64,000 nt of DNA from Akkermansia muciniphila. GTDB taxonomy: Bacteria > Pseudomonadota > Gammaproteobacteria > Burkholderiales > Burkholderiaceae_C. Shown piece after piece: positions 18,420-28,750 of the stretch; the first letter of the stretch is position 1; each line of letters begins with the position of its first letter. The stretch lies in NCBI GenBank assembly GCA_943331105.2, contig CALQKH020000005.1, forward strand, positions 62,001-126,000, read 5' to 3'. The notes below the pieces were generated by a model. That model did no database searches and was not told the origin of the DNA. It saw nothing but the letters and a program-made list of their open reading frames with translations. A program made the translations under genes and the position numbers.

Positions 18420-18625
18420 ACTTGTCCGTTGAACTCGGCCACATCGGCAAACATCGCGGCGGGTCTGACCCACAAGCCTTGTTCGCCATACAGCGCTTGG
18501 TAGAGCGTCATGGGTTGCAGGTCTTCGCTGTGGCGCACGGTGCCCAGCACGCGGTATTGGCCGCCCTTGTAATGGCGGTACAGGCCTTTGGGCGTTTCGA
18601 TCATCGGTGGCAGCGGTTCTGACAT
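18389..18625 (-). CDS. DUF1653 domain protein
   Basis: 78 residues from ATG 18625 (MSEPLPPMIETPKGLYRHYKG). The whole protein is one DUF1653 domain: GLYRHYKGGQYRVLG, a mid segment MTLYQALYGEQGLWVRP and a closing F-x-RI. It has an SH3-like small beta fold in related families; no function is established. Convergent with purN and divergent from the methyltransferase gene. Confidence 0.8.
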   Translation of the reverse strand: MSEPLPPMIETPKGLYRHYKGGQYRVLGTVRHSEDLQPMTLYQALYGEQGLWVRPAAMFADVAEFNGQVQPRFTRIGD

Positions 18626-18680
18626 GTCTTTCCTGTGAAGTGTGTCTGTCAAAGGGTCGGGGATGGGACAATGCACCCCT

Positions 18681-19979
18681 ATGCATCCAAAAGCCCTTTT
18701 AGACGCCTGCGCCGATTTGGTCAGGCTGGTCCTCCAATTTGAACACCCTGCCGACGCCGTGGTGTCGCGCTATTTCCGCGAACACCGCGCCTTGGGCCCC
18801 CGTGAGCGTGCCACCCTGGCCGAAACCGCTTTTGCGGTGCTGCGTAAAAAACTGCTGTTTGAGCAATTGGCCCGTTCTGGTTCCGGCCCCAAAGAGCGAA
18901 AACTGGCGATTTTGGGCTTTTTTGGCCCACGCGATTTTCTGGCTTCAGCCCTCAACGACACCGAAAAAAAGTGGCTGGCCACCTGCGACGCCATTCCGGC
19001 TGAAGCCATGATGGCACCGCACCGACACAACCTGCCCGAATGGATGGCCCAAGCCCTGCAAGCCCAATTGGGCGACGACTTTTGGGCCCTGGCCGAGCAT
19101 CTGCAACAACCCGGCACCCTGGACTTGCGCGTGAACATGCTCAACGCCAAACGCAACGAGGTTCAAAAAGAGCTGGCGCAAGCGGGGATCGCCTCCGAAC
19201 CCACGCCTTACTCGCCTTGGGGTCTGCGCCTGCAAGGCAAGCCTGCCTTGCAAAAAACCGACGCTTTCACCCGGGGGGCCATCGAGGTGCAGGACGAAGG
19301 CTCGCAATTGCTGGCTTTGCTGGTCGATGCGCACCGGGGCGAGATGGTGGTGGACTTTTGTGCTGGCGCAGGCGGTAAAACGCTGGCACTGGGTGCGTCC
19401 ATGCGCAGCACCGGCCGTTTGTACGCCTTTGACGTCTCAGGCCATCGCCTGGACGCACTCAAACCCCGCATGGCCCGAAGCGGTTTGTCCAATGTGCACC
19501 CAGCGGCCATTGCCCACGAGCGTGACGACCGCGTGAAACGCCTGTCGGGCAAGATCGACCGCGTCTTGGTCGATGCACCTTGCTCGGGCCTGGGCACTTT
19601 GCGCCGTAACCCCGACTTGAAGTGGCGTCAAAAACCCCAAGCCGTGCAAGAGTTGACCGAAAAGCAACTGGCCATCTTGCAAAGCGCGTCGCGCATGGTC
19701 AAGTCGGGCGGACGCTTGGTGTATGCCACCTGCAGCGTCTTGCCCGAAGAAAACGAACGGATCGCTCTGGCTTTCAGCGCTGCCAACCCAGACTTTGTGC
19801 CCCTCAACGTGGCCCAAGAGTTGGAACGCCTCAAAGTGCCCAATGCCGCAGATCTGTGCTCAACCGAGGTGTCTGGCGAAGCTGAGGTTCAGGCCGTGCC
19901 TGCCGGGCGGTTTTTGAGGCTTTGGCCTCATCGCCATGCCACCGACGGTTTTTTTGCAGCTTCATGGGTAAAAAAGTAA
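18681..19979 (+). CDS. RsmB-like rRNA (cytosine-C5) methyltransferase
   Basis: 432 residues from ATG 18681. The N-terminal half is an NusB-like RNA-binding domain; the C-terminal half is the SAM-dependent Fmu/NOL1/NSUN domain. VDFCAGAGGKTLALG binds SAM, VLVDAPCSGLGTLRRNPDLKW contains the PC motif with one conserved Cys, and ATCSVLPEENE contains the second, catalytic Cys. These enzymes methylate C5 of cytosine in 16S rRNA; C967 is the RsmB site. A second RsmB paralogue is common in this family, so which position this one modifies is uncertain. Confidence 0.88.
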   Translation: MHPKALLDACADLVRLVLQFEHPADAVVSRYFREHRALGPRERATLAETAFAVLRKKLLFEQLARSGSGPKERKLAILGFFGPRDFLASALNDTEKKWLATCDAIPAEAMMAPHRHNLPEWMAQALQAQLGDDFWALAEHLQQPGTLDLRVNMLNAKRNEVQKELAQAGIASEPTPYSPWGLRLQGKPALQKTDAFTRGAIEVQDEGSQLLALLVDAHRGEMVVDFCAGAGGKTLALGASMRSTGRLYAFDVSGHRLDALKPRMARSGLSNVHPAAIAHERDDRVKRLSGKIDRVLVDAPCSGLGTLRRNPDLKWRQKPQAVQELTEKQLAILQSASRMVKSGGRLVYATCSVLPEENERIALAFSAANPDFVPLNVAQELERLKVPNAADLCSTEVSGEAEVQAVPAGRFLRLWPHRHATDGFFAASWVKK

Positions 19980-20002
19980 CGTCTTTGGTAGTAATGAGGC
20001 TT

Positions 20003-20030
20003 TTGACAGTCTGAAAGTGCTGTCTTTTTT
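20003..20030 (+). terminator. Weak hairpin with T-run after the methyltransferase gene
   Basis: GACAG (20005-20009) pairs with CTGTC (20020-20024), followed by six Ts. The stem is short. A TTGACA box at 20003-20008 overlaps it, but no matching -10 box is seen 17 bases on. Confidence 0.35.
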
Positions 20031-20092
20031 CCTCTGAAAACCATAAAATCGTCAGATTGCCTCAATTGGGGCGTGATTAGAAAGACAAATTC

Positions 20093-21304
20093 ATGTTGTT
20101 GCCTGACTGGGCTTTATTGGATGCGGTGATTCACTGGATGGGCCACGGCTTGTTCGATTTGGCTTGGTGGCAAATGGTGTTGATCACATTGGCGTTGACC
20201 CACATCACCATCGCCAGTGTCACGATTTTCTTGCACCGTCACCAAGCCCACCGTGCCTTGGACTTGCACGCGATTCCTTCGCATTTTTTCCGGTTTTGGC
20301 TGTGGTTGACCACCGGTCAGGTGACCAAAGAGTGGGCGGCCATTCACCGCAAGCATCATGCCAAGTGCGAGCAAGCCGAAGATCCCCACAGCCCCCATGT
20401 GCACGGGATCAAAACCGTCTTGTTCACGGGCGCTGAGTTGTACCGCAAAGAGTCTAAAAACCTCGACACCATCAAGCGTTTTGGCCACGGTACGCCCGAC
20501 GACTGGATTGAGCGCAACCTCTATACCCCTTTTTCTTGGCAAGGTGTGGCGCTGATGCTGATCATCAACGTCAGTTTGTTCGGTTTCTTGGGCCTCACGG
20601 TCTGGGCTGTTCAAATGGCATGGATCCCCATCACTGCCGCAGGCATCATCAACGGTGCAGCGCATTATTGGGGTTACCGCAACTTTGAGGCGCACGACGC
20701 CAGCACCAACATTTCGCCTTGGGGCATCCTGATTGGTGGCGAAGAGTTGCACAACAACCACCACACTTACCCCACCTCGGCCAAGTTGTCGGTCAAGCCT
20801 TACGAGTTCGACATCGGTTGGTTGTACATCCGCATTCTCGAAAATTTGGGTTTGGCGACGGTCAAGAAGACACCGCCTCGTTTGGCTTATGGCGACATTC
20901 GCCCTGTGGCCGACGAGAAAACCCTCGAAGCCTTGATTGCCAACCGTTACGAAGTCATGGCCGGTTACGCACGCAATGTTCGCGCTGTGATGCAAGAAGA
21001 GGCCAGCAAGCTCAAGCTCGACGCCGATGCGCTGCAAACGGCCAAGCGCTGGTTGCATCGCGACGCCGCCAAGGTCCCTGCTTCTGCTCAGGCACAACTC
21101 CAACTCGCCCGTGCCGCCAGTCCGGTGCTCGACAAGATGGTCCATATGCGCGAAGAGCTCAGCCAGATTTGGCTCAACACCTCGCACTCGCGCGAGCAAT
21201 TGGCGGCTGACCTGCAAGCCTGGTGCCGCAGTGCCGAGGAAAGCGGTATCGCGGCTTTGCGCGATTTCTCTGTCAAATTGCGTGCGGTGCGGCAAACGGC
21301 CTGA
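20093..21304 (+). CDS. Membrane fatty-acid (acyl-CoA/acyl-lipid delta-9) desaturase
   Basis: 403 residues. This di-iron integral membrane enzyme introduces a double bond into acyl chains. Three histidine boxes are present: HRHQAH (48-53), HRKHH (85-89) and EELHNNHH (about 217-224), with membrane spans between them. The last about 120 residues form a helical tail outside the core desaturase, which is longer than in minimal members. Two tandem terminators follow the gene. Confidence 0.92.
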   Translation: MLLPDWALLDAVIHWMGHGLFDLAWWQMVLITLALTHITIASVTIFLHRHQAHRALDLHAIPSHFFRFWLWLTTGQVTKEWAAIHRKHHAKCEQAEDPHSPHVHGIKTVLFTGAELYRKESKNLDTIKRFGHGTPDDWIERNLYTPFSWQGVALMLIINVSLFGFLGLTVWAVQMAWIPITAAGIINGAAHYWGYRNFEAHDASTNISPWGILIGGEELHNNHHTYPTSAKLSVKPYEFDIGWLYIRILENLGLATVKKTPPRLAYGDIRPVADEKTLEALIANRYEVMAGYARNVRAVMQEEASKLKLDADALQTAKRWLHRDAAKVPASAQAQLQLARAASPVLDKMVHMREELSQIWLNTSHSREQLAADLQAWCRSAEESGIAALRDFSVKLRAVRQTA

Positions 21305-21324
21305 GCTTTATCGCCATGCTCAGC

Positions 21325-21347
21325 AAAAGGGCCTTCGGGCCCTTTTT
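21325..21347 (+). terminator. Intrinsic terminator, first of two in tandem
   Basis: GGGCC-TTCG-GGCCC (21329-21342) with A-run before and T-run after; TTCG tetraloop. Confidence 0.9.
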
Positions 21348-21356
21348 ATCATTGAG

Positions 21357-21376
21357 AGGCCTTCGGGCCTTTTTTT
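21357..21376 (+). terminator. Intrinsic terminator, second of two in tandem
   Basis: AGGCC-TTCG-GGCCT followed by six further Ts, 9 bases after the first terminator and with the same tetraloop. Confidence 0.85.
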
Positions 21377-21448
21377 ATGGACTCCAATCGCTCGCTGATC
21401 CCTGTTCGGTGGGGCTAGAAACTTGGGCTGAAGGTAGCCACTGACCAT

Positions 21449-21476
21449 AAAAAAACCCGCCAGAGGCGGGTTTTTT
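21449..21476. terminator. Bidirectional terminator after rpmG
   Basis: CCCGCC-AGA-GGCGGG (21456-21470) flanked by an A-run and a T-run. It lies 19 bases beyond the rpmG stop codon and ends the rpmB-rpmG transcript on the minus strand; it can also back up the desaturase terminators. Confidence 0.92.
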
Positions 21477-21494
21477 GAAGAAACACAAACCGAA

Positions 21495-21665
21495 TTACTT
21501 CAGCTTGATTTCCTTGTATTCAACGTGCTTGCGAGCTTTGGGGTCGAATTTCATGATCGACATCTTCTCGGGCATTGTTTTCTTGTTCTTGCTGGTCGTG
21601 TAGAAGTGACCAGTTCCAGCTGTGGATTCCAGCTTGATTTTTTCGCGTCCGCCTTTGCTTGCCAT
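21495..21665 (-). CDS. rpmG: 50S ribosomal protein L33
   Basis: 56 residues, read directly from the sequence: begins [14 protein letters not shown] and ends [11 protein letters not shown]. The segment [13 protein letters not shown] is the usual L33 core. The CxxC zinc ribbons found in some L33 proteins are absent, so this is the zinc-independent form. It follows rpmB with 26 bases between, the standard rpmB-rpmG operon. Confidence 0.97.
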   Translation of the reverse strand: MASKGGREKIKLESTAGTGHFYTTSKNKKTMPEKMSIMKFDPKARKHVEYKEIKLK

Positions 21666-21691
21666 GGTGTATGACTCCTAATGTTCTGGGT

Positions 21692-21925
21692 TTAGGCTTG
21701 ACCGCGTGCACGCAGGTCTGCGAGCACGGCATCGATGCCATTTTTGTCGATCAGGCGCAGAGCGGCGCTGGAAACGCGCAGACGCACCCAACGGTTTTCT
21801 GTCTCAACCCAGAAACGACGGTATTGCAGGTTCGGCAGGAACCGGCGCTTGGTTTTGTTGTTGGCGTGGGAAACGTTGTTTCCCGTCATTGGGCCTTTGC
21901 CCGTTACGTCGCAAACGCGTGCCAT
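21692..21925 (-). CDS. rpmB: 50S ribosomal protein L28
   Basis: 77 residues, full length. [29 protein letters not shown] is the L28 N-terminus in outline (the CDVTGK and NNVSHA elements), and [18 protein letters not shown] follows. Cotranscribed with rpmG. Confidence 0.98.
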   Translation of the reverse strand: MARVCDVTGKGPMTGNNVSHANNKTKRRFLPNLQYRRFWVETENRWVRLRVSSAALRLIDKNGIDAVLADLRARGQA

Positions 21926-22052
21926 GTGGACACTCCGATACTTTTAAAACAGCCGGTGCCGATGTGCCTCATGCAGATTCGCATGGGGCTTGGCGCTCCA
22001 GCCTCACCTCGCCAAGATGGGTGGCGGTATCCCAGATCGCTGTGCCTGTGAT

Positions 22053-22096
22053 CCCCAGCAAAAGCTGGGGCAGAAGCAGCAAAGCCTTGGATTATA
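22053..22096 (-). promoter_or_regulatory. Possible rpmB promoter and a hairpin downstream of trxB
   Basis: On the minus strand a consensus TATAAT lies at 22096-22091; no good -35 box is visible at normal spacing. CCCCAGC-AAAA-GCTGGGG (22053-22070) lies just downstream and could form a hairpin in the trxB 3' region or rpmB leader. Function unproven. Confidence 0.3.
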
Positions 22097-22104
22097 ACCA
22101 GAAA

Positions 22105-23172
<1,068 letters not shown>

Positions 23173-23226
23173 TCAGACGTTGTGGGCGAAATCCATGCCC
23201 GATCGGGTAAGCTTGGCGGCTAATTT

Positions 23227-25626
23227 ATGACCTATTCACTCCACACTCTGATCAACCCGACGGCCCGAAGCCGAGAGCCCGACGCGCCTGCATCGTTCTG
23301 GTCGCGGTTCGCGCAAGAAATTGGCTTGTTGCTGGGTGGCGTGTTGCTTGTGTTGGCCCTGTTGTCTTTGTTGACTTACCACCCGGGCGATGCCGCTTGG
23401 TCCACATCGGGCCAAGGTGAGGGTTTGCGCAATTGGGTGGGCCGTGCAGGCGCATGGCTGTCTGACTTGGCGTTTTTTGGTCTGGGGTTTTCAGCTTGGT
23501 GGTGTCTGATGGTTGGCGCACAGGTGTGGCTCTCAGGTTTTGCCCGCTGGATGCGCGGACCAGCTCAGGATGAATCCCTAAATTTATCTGCAGGTTGGCG
23601 TCAAAGCCGCTGGACGTTTTGGGCCGGACTGGTGTTGCTGCTGACCGCCAGCGCCAGCTTGGAGTGGGCACGTTTGTACCGGCTCGAGCCCTTGTTGCCA
23701 GGCCACAGCGGTGGTGTGTTGGGCTATTGGATGGGTTCGATCAGCGAGAGCTGGTTGGGTTTCACGGGCGCCGCCGTTCTGAGTCTCTCGTTGGTGGTGT
23801 TGGGTGTGTCTTGGGTTTTTCGTTTCTCTTGGGGCGAGCTGGCCGAGTCTTTGGGCTCCCGGATCGATGGCTTGATCCGATCCAGAAACGTCAAGCGCGA
23901 AATCCAAGAAGACTTGGCTTTGGGTCAGCGGGCTTTGCGCGAGCGCGAAAAATCGCTTTCAGTTCAGGCGGTTGAGCCTCGGTGGGACATGGACCCTGTC
24001 ATCGCCCCCGAAGGTCAGTTGGATCTGGAGCCCGTGCCCTTGATGGCTCAGTCCCCAGCCCCCATGGTCATTGAGCCCGGAGTCACTGAAGTACTGCGCA
24101 GTGAACGCGTGGTCAAAGAGCGCCAAAAACCACTTTTCAACGAATTGCCCGACAGCAAGTTACCTCAAGTGGATTTGCTCGACAGTTTGTCGATCCGCCA
24201 AGAGACGGTGTCACCCGAAACGTTAGAAATGACCAGCCGCCTGATCGAGAAAAAGCTCAAGGATTTTGGCGTCGAGGTGCGTGTGGTGGCTGCTGCGCCT
24301 GGCCCGGTGATCACGCGTTACGAAATCGAACCGGCAACGGGCGTCAAAGGCGCTCAAGTGGTCAATCTCGCCAGAGACTTGGCGCGTTCGCTCAGCTTGG
24401 TCTCGATCCGGGTGATTGAGACCATTCCAGGCAAAAACTACATGGCGCTGGAGTTGCCCAATGCCAAGCGCCAATCCATCAAATTGAGCGAAATTTTAGG
24501 CTCGCAGGTATACAACGAGGCCAAGTCCATGCTGACCATGGGCTTGGGCAAAGACATCATTGGCAACCCGGTGGTGGCCGATCTGGCCAAGATGCCGCAT
24601 GTGCTGGTGGCTGGCACGACCGGTTCGGGCAAGTCGGTCGGTATCAATGCCATGATTTTGTCGCTGCTCTACAAGGCAGAAGCGCGCGATGTGCGCCTGT
24701 TGATGATCGACCCCAAGATGCTGGAGATGTCGGTTTATGAAGGCATTCCCCATCTGCTGGCGCCGGTGGTCACTGACATGCGGCAGGCCGCGCACGGCTT
24801 GAACTGGTGCGTGGCTGAGATGGAAAAACGCTACAAGCTGATGAGCAAGATGGGCGTGCGCAACTTGGCCGGTTACAACGCCAAGATCGACGAAGCCACC
24901 GCCCAAGAGGAGTTCATCTACAACCCTTTCAGCCTGACGCCCGATGATCCCGAGCCGCTCAAGCGCCTACCGCACATTGTGGTGGTGATCGATGAGTTGG
25001 CCGATCTGATGATGGTGGTGGGCAAGAAGATTGAAGAGCTGATTGCACGCCTCGCCCAAAAAGCTCGCGCTGCCGGTATCCATTTGATTTTGGCAACCCA
25101 GCGCCCCAGTGTGGACGTCATCACAGGTTTGATCAAGGCCAATATTCCAACACGCATTGCGTTCCAGGTGTCGAGCAAGATCGACAGCCGTACCATCTTG
25201 GACCAGATGGGCGCCGAAGCGCTGTTGGGCATGGGTGACATGCTCTACATGCCTTCAGGCACGGGCTTTCCGATTCGCGTTCACGGTGCTTTTGTCAGTG
25301 ACGAAGAAGTTCACCGCGTGGTGAGCTACCTCAAGAGTCAGGGCGAGCCTGATTACATCGAAGGCGTGCTTGAAGGCGGTACGGTGGACGACGACGGCGG
25401 CATGCTGGGCGAGGGTGATACCAGTGAAAAAGACCCCATGTACGACCAAGCGGTCGAGGTGGTTTTGAAAAACCGCAAGGCCAGCATTTCGCTGGTGCAA
25501 CGCCACCTCAAGATCGGCTACAACCGCGCTGCCCGTTTGGTCGAAGACATGGAAAAAGCCGGTCTGGTCAGCAGCATGAGCGGCAGCGGCCAGCGTGAAA
25601 TTTTGGTGCCCGCCCGGGCTGAATGA
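23227..25626 (+). CDS. ftsK: DNA translocase FtsK
   Basis: 799 residues. An N-terminal membrane domain (about four spans in the first 200 residues) anchors it at the septum. A short linker leads to the motor: Walker [11 protein letters not shown] near residue 463, Walker [13 protein letters not shown], and [24 protein letters not shown]. The C-terminal gamma domain (about the last 65 residues; [25 protein letters not shown] in outline) reads polar KOPS sequences. It pumps chromosomal DNA during division and activates dif recombination. The linker is short compared with the E. coli protein, as is usual in this group. Confidence 0.97.
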   Translation: MTYSLHTLINPTARSREPDAPASFWSRFAQEIGLLLGGVLLVLALLSLLTYHPGDAAWSTSGQGEGLRNWVGRAGAWLSDLAFFGLGFSAWWCLMVGAQVWLSGFARWMRGPAQDESLNLSAGWRQSRWTFWAGLVLLLTASASLEWARLYRLEPLLPGHSGGVLGYWMGSISESWLGFTGAAVLSLSLVVLGVSWVFRFSWGELAESLGSRIDGLIRSRNVKREIQEDLALGQRALREREKSLSVQAVEPRWDMDPVIAPEGQLDLEPVPLMAQSPAPMVIEPGVTEVLRSERVVKERQKPLFNELPDSKLPQVDLLDSLSIRQETVSPETLEMTSRLIEKKLKDFGVEVRVVAAAPGPVITRYEIEPATGVKGAQVVNLARDLARSLSLVSIRVIETIPGKNYMALELPNAKRQSIKLSEILGSQVYNEAKSMLTMGLGKDIIGNPVVADLAKMPHVLVAGTTGSGKSVGINAMILSLLYKAEARDVRLLMIDPKMLEMSVYEGIPHLLAPVVTDMRQAAHGLNWCVAEMEKRYKLMSKMGVRNLAGYNAKIDEATAQEEFIYNPFSLTPDDPEPLKRLPHIVVVIDELADLMMVVGKKIEELIARLAQKARAAGIHLILATQRPSVDVITGLIKANIPTRIAFQVSSKIDSRTILDQMGAEALLGMGDMLYMPSGTGFPIRVHGAFVSDEEVHRVVSYLKSQGEPDYIEGVLEGGTVDDDGGMLGEGDTSEKDPMYDQAVEVVLKNRKASISLVQRHLKIGYNRAARLVEDMEKAGLVSSMSGSGQREILVPARAE

Positions 25627-26318
25627 TTCGCATGAAAAGTCAATCGATGACGCGCAGCAGCGCTTGGGTTTTGGGTCTTCACAGTTTGATGGCATGGGGT
25701 GTTTTGTCCTTGGCACTGCCCGTCTACGCTGACGGTGTCGACTTGTTGGCGCAGTTCGTCAAGCAAACCCGCAGTGGCCGTGCAGACTTCACCCAGGTGG
25801 TCACTTCGCCAAGCCGTGCGGGGCAAGCGCCACGCAGCAAGACATCCAGCGGCAGTTTTGAGTTTCAAAGGCCCGGCAAATTCCGTTTCGATTACCGCAA
25901 GCCCTTTTTGCAAACCTTGTTGGCCGATGGCCAAACTTTGTGGTTGCACGATGTGGACTTGAACCAAGTCACGGCGCGTAAGCAGCAGCAGGTTTTGGGC
26001 TCTACGCCGGTGGCCTTGTTGACTTCCGCGGCTGATTTGCAATCCCTCAAAACGGACTTCCAGTTCAGCCCAGAGCCTGCCCGTGATGGTTTGGAGTGGG
26101 TGCGTGCCACGCCTTTGGCGCAGGACGGCCAAATCCGCGCGGTGATGGTGGGTTTGCGCGCTACGCCCATGGGCGCAGAGTTGGCCGTACTCGATGTGCA
26201 AGACAGCCTCGGCCAGCGCTCGGTGCTGACCTTTGCGGGTTTTCAGCTCAATCCGGCCTTGCCCGCCAGCCAATTTGTGTTCAAAGCCCCAGCGGGCGTC
26301 GACATCATTCGCCCTTGA
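25623..26318 (+). CDS. lolA: Outer-membrane lipoprotein carrier protein
   Basis: 231 residues. The start overlaps the ftsK stop (ATGA); a second in-frame ATG at 25632 could also serve. A signal peptide ends near PVYADG. The mature part has the LolA pattern: [35 protein letters not shown] and a C-terminal [12 protein letters not shown]. It carries lipoproteins across the periplasm from LolCDE to LolB. ftsK-lolA-rarA is a conserved order in proteobacteria. Confidence 0.95.
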   Translation: MIRMKSQSMTRSSAWVLGLHSLMAWGVLSLALPVYADGVDLLAQFVKQTRSGRADFTQVVTSPSRAGQAPRSKTSSGSFEFQRPGKFRFDYRKPFLQTLLADGQTLWLHDVDLNQVTARKQQQVLGSTPVALLTSAADLQSLKTDFQFSPEPARDGLEWVRATPLAQDGQIRAVMVGLRATPMGAELAVLDVQDSLGQRSVLTFAGFQLNPALPASQFVFKAPAGVDIIRP

Positions 26319-26334
26319 TGCCGTTCAGGTGTCC

Positions 26335-27633
26335 ATGAAAGCCGCCACCATCTCGCCGCATGCCCCCTTGGCCGAGCGTCTGCGGCCGCGCCACTTGGGC
26401 GAGGTGATCGGGCAGCAACACCTGCTTGGCGATGGCATGGCTTTGCGTTTGGCGTTCGAGTCTGGCCAGCCGCACAGCTGCATTTTGTGGGGGCCGCCCG
26501 GTGTGGGCAAAACCACCATCGCCCGCTTGATGGCCGATGCCTTTGAGGCGCAGTTTCTGAGCATCAGCGCGGTGCTCGGGGGCATCAAGGACATTCGCGA
26601 AGCGGTCGACAAAGCCGAAGCCGCCCGCACCGGCTTGCACCCCCAGCGCACCATCATGTTTGTGGACGAGGTGCACCGCTTCAACAAAAGCCAGCAAGAC
26701 GCGTTTTTGCCACACGTTGAAAGTGGCCTGTTCACCTTCATTGGTGCGACCACCGAAAACCCTTCTTTCGAGGTGAACTCGGCCCTGTTGTCGCGGGCAG
26801 CGGTTTATGTGTTGCAGCCCTTGACTGAAGAAGACTTGGGCCACATCGTGGTGCGGGCGCAAGCTATTCAGGCGATTCCAGCCATCGAGCCCGAAGCGCT
26901 GGCCCGCTTGTTGGCCTACGCCGATGGCGATGCCAGGCGTTTGCTCAACACGCTGGAGACCTTGGCCATGGCGGCCAAACAAGAGGCCATTGACCCTGTG
27001 ACCGACACTTGGTTGATGCGGGTGCTGGGCGAGCGCATGCGTCGCTATGACAAAGGTGGCGAACAGTTCTACGACACCATCAGCGCCTTGCACAAATCGG
27101 TGCGCGGTTCTGACCCCGATGCCGCCTTGTATTGGTTTGTGCGCATGCTGGATGGTGGTGCAGACCCGCGCTACATGGCCCGTCGCCTGATCCGCATGGC
27201 CAGCGAAGACATTGGCTTGGCCGACCCGCGCGCGTTGCGCATGGCGCTGGATGCGGCCGAGGTTTATGAGCGATTGGGCAGCCCAGAAGGCGAGTTGACG
27301 CTGGCACAGTGCGTGATTTACTTGGCCGTCGCGCCCAAATCGAATGCCGCCTACAAGGCTTTCAAAGAGGCCAAGGCTTGGGTCAAAAAAGACGGGACAC
27401 GCCCGGTGCCCATGCACCTGCGCAATGCACCGACTCAGCTCATGAAGCAGCTGGACTATGGCAAAGGCTACCGCTATGCCCACGATGAAGAAGATGGGTT
27501 TGCGGCTGGCGAGCATTACTTGCCCGATGGCATGCCTGAGCCCGGTTTTTACAGACCGGTTCGGCGGGGCCTAGAGATCAAAATCGCAGACAAACTCGAA
27601 GAATTGCGAAAGAAAAATTCAGCCACAGGGTAA
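26335..27633 (+). CDS. rarA: Replication-associated recombination protein A (AAA+ ATPase)
   Basis: 432 residues from ATG 26335 (MKAATISPHAPLAERLRP), 16 bases after lolA; the longer frame is inside lolA. Walker A GPPGVGKTT (53-61), Walker B MFVDEVHRFNKSQQD, sensor 1 GATTENPSFEVN and an arginine-finger region SRAAVYVL. The C-terminal helical part (KSVRGSDPDAALYWFVRML) is the tetramerisation and SSB-linked domain. It acts at stalled replication forks. Confidence 0.96.
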   Translation: MKAATISPHAPLAERLRPRHLGEVIGQQHLLGDGMALRLAFESGQPHSCILWGPPGVGKTTIARLMADAFEAQFLSISAVLGGIKDIREAVDKAEAARTGLHPQRTIMFVDEVHRFNKSQQDAFLPHVESGLFTFIGATTENPSFEVNSALLSRAAVYVLQPLTEEDLGHIVVRAQAIQAIPAIEPEALARLLAYADGDARRLLNTLETLAMAAKQEAIDPVTDTWLMRVLGERMRRYDKGGEQFYDTISALHKSVRGSDPDAALYWFVRMLDGGADPRYMARRLIRMASEDIGLADPRALRMALDAAEVYERLGSPEGELTLAQCVIYLAVAPKSNAAYKAFKEAKAWVKKDGTRPVPMHLRNAPTQLMKQLDYGKGYRYAHDEEDGFAAGEHYLPDGMPEPGFYRPVRRGLEIKIADKLEELRKKNSATG

Positions 27634-27680
27634 GTCCCGATCAGATTGAATTCGGAAGGTCTCATTTCTTTCACTAAAAT

Positions 27681-27723
27681 CCCGCCACCCCGCCCGGTGC
27701 ATCCAAGAACTGGCGGGTTTTTT
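27681..27723 (+). terminator. Intrinsic terminator after rarA
   Basis: CCCGCCA (27681-27687) pairs with TGGCGGG (27711-27717) around a 23-base loop, followed by six Ts. Confidence 0.7.
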
Positions 27724-27820
27724 GCTATTGCGCAGAGCTCCCCCAAAAGGCGGGGTCTGGTGCCCAACAATAACCGACGAAGTGGGCTGCTAAGCGCAGC
27801 ACAACACACGGAGAGATTCA

Positions 27821-28750
27821 ATGGATGTCTTTTTGCAGCAGGTCATCAATGGCCTGGTCATGGGCAGCATGTACGCCTTGGTGGCCTTGGGCTACACCAT
27901 GGTGTACGGCATCATCAACCTGATCAACTTTGCGCACGGCGAGGTGCTGATGGTGGGCGCACTGACCAGCTGGTCTGCCATCGGCATGATGCAAGATGCC
28001 ATGCCCGGCTCGCCAGGCTGGGTGATTTTGATTTTGGCCACCTTGATTGCCTGCGTGGTGGCTGCGGTACTCAACTTCACCATTGAAAAAGTCGCTTACC
28101 GACCCTTGCGCAACAGCCCCAAGTTGGCCCCGCTTATCACGGCCATCGGCATGAGCATTTTGTTGCAAACCTTGGCCATGATCATTTGGAAGCCCAACTA
28201 CAAGGCTTACCCCACTTTGCTGTCCAGCACGCCCATCAACATGGGTGGCGTGGTGATCACGCCGACACAAATCATGATTTTGGGCGTCACGGCCGTGTCG
28301 TTGGCGGTGCTGATGTGGCTGGTCAACTACACCCGGCTCGGCAGAGCCATGCGTGCCACATCAGAGAACCCGCGCGTGGCCGCCTTGATGGGGGTCAAGC
28401 CCGACATGGTGATCTCAGCCACCTTTGTGATTGGGGCCGTTTTGGCGGCCATTGCGGGTGTGATGTACGCCTCCAACTACGGCACGGCGCAGCATGCCAT
28501 GGGTTTCTTGCCGGGTCTCAAAGCCTTCACCGCTGCGGTGTTTGGCGGTATTGGCAACTTGGCGGGTGCCGTCATTGGTGGCATCTTGTTGGGCCTGATC
28601 GAAGCCATCGGCTCGGGTTACATCGGCTACCTGACAGGCGGCGTTCTGGGCAGCCACTACACCGACATTTTTGCGTTCATCGTGCTCATCATCGTGCTGA
28701 CCCTTCGCCCTTCGGGCTTGATGGGTGAGCGTGTGGCCGATCGCGCGTGA
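27821..28750 (+). CDS. livH: Branched-chain amino acid type ABC transporter permease LivH
   Basis: 309 residues with about eight membrane helices. INLINFAHGEVLMVGA and the cytoplasmic loop with GRAMRATSENPRVAALMG (the ATPase contact) are LivH signatures. It forms the inner-membrane channel with LivM. First gene of livHMGF with CGGAGAGA upstream. The actual ligand need not be an amino acid; the family also transports urea, aromatic acids and short amides. Confidence 0.92.
   Translation: MDVFLQQVINGLVMGSMYALVALGYTMVYGIINLINFAHGEVLMVGALTSWSAIGMMQDAMPGSPGWVILILATLIACVVAAVLNFTIEKVAYRPLRNSPKLAPLITAIGMSILLQTLAMIIWKPNYKAYPTLLSSTPINMGGVVITPTQIMILGVTAVSLAVLMWLVNYTRLGRAMRATSENPRVAALMGVKPDMVISATFVIGAVLAAIAGVMYASNYGTAQHAMGFLPGLKAFTAAVFGGIGNLAGAVIGGILLGLIEAIGSGYIGYLTGGVLGSHYTDIFAFIVLIIVLTLRPSGLMGERVADRA

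Noticed and set aside
20003..20031. Sigma-70 promoter based on TTGACA
   Set aside because: No -10 box at 16-18 bases; the sequence fits a weak hairpin with T-run better.
20114..21295. 393-codon frame antisense to the desaturase
   Set aside because: The plus strand has three histidine boxes; the reverse frame is low-complexity and Arg/Gln-rich.
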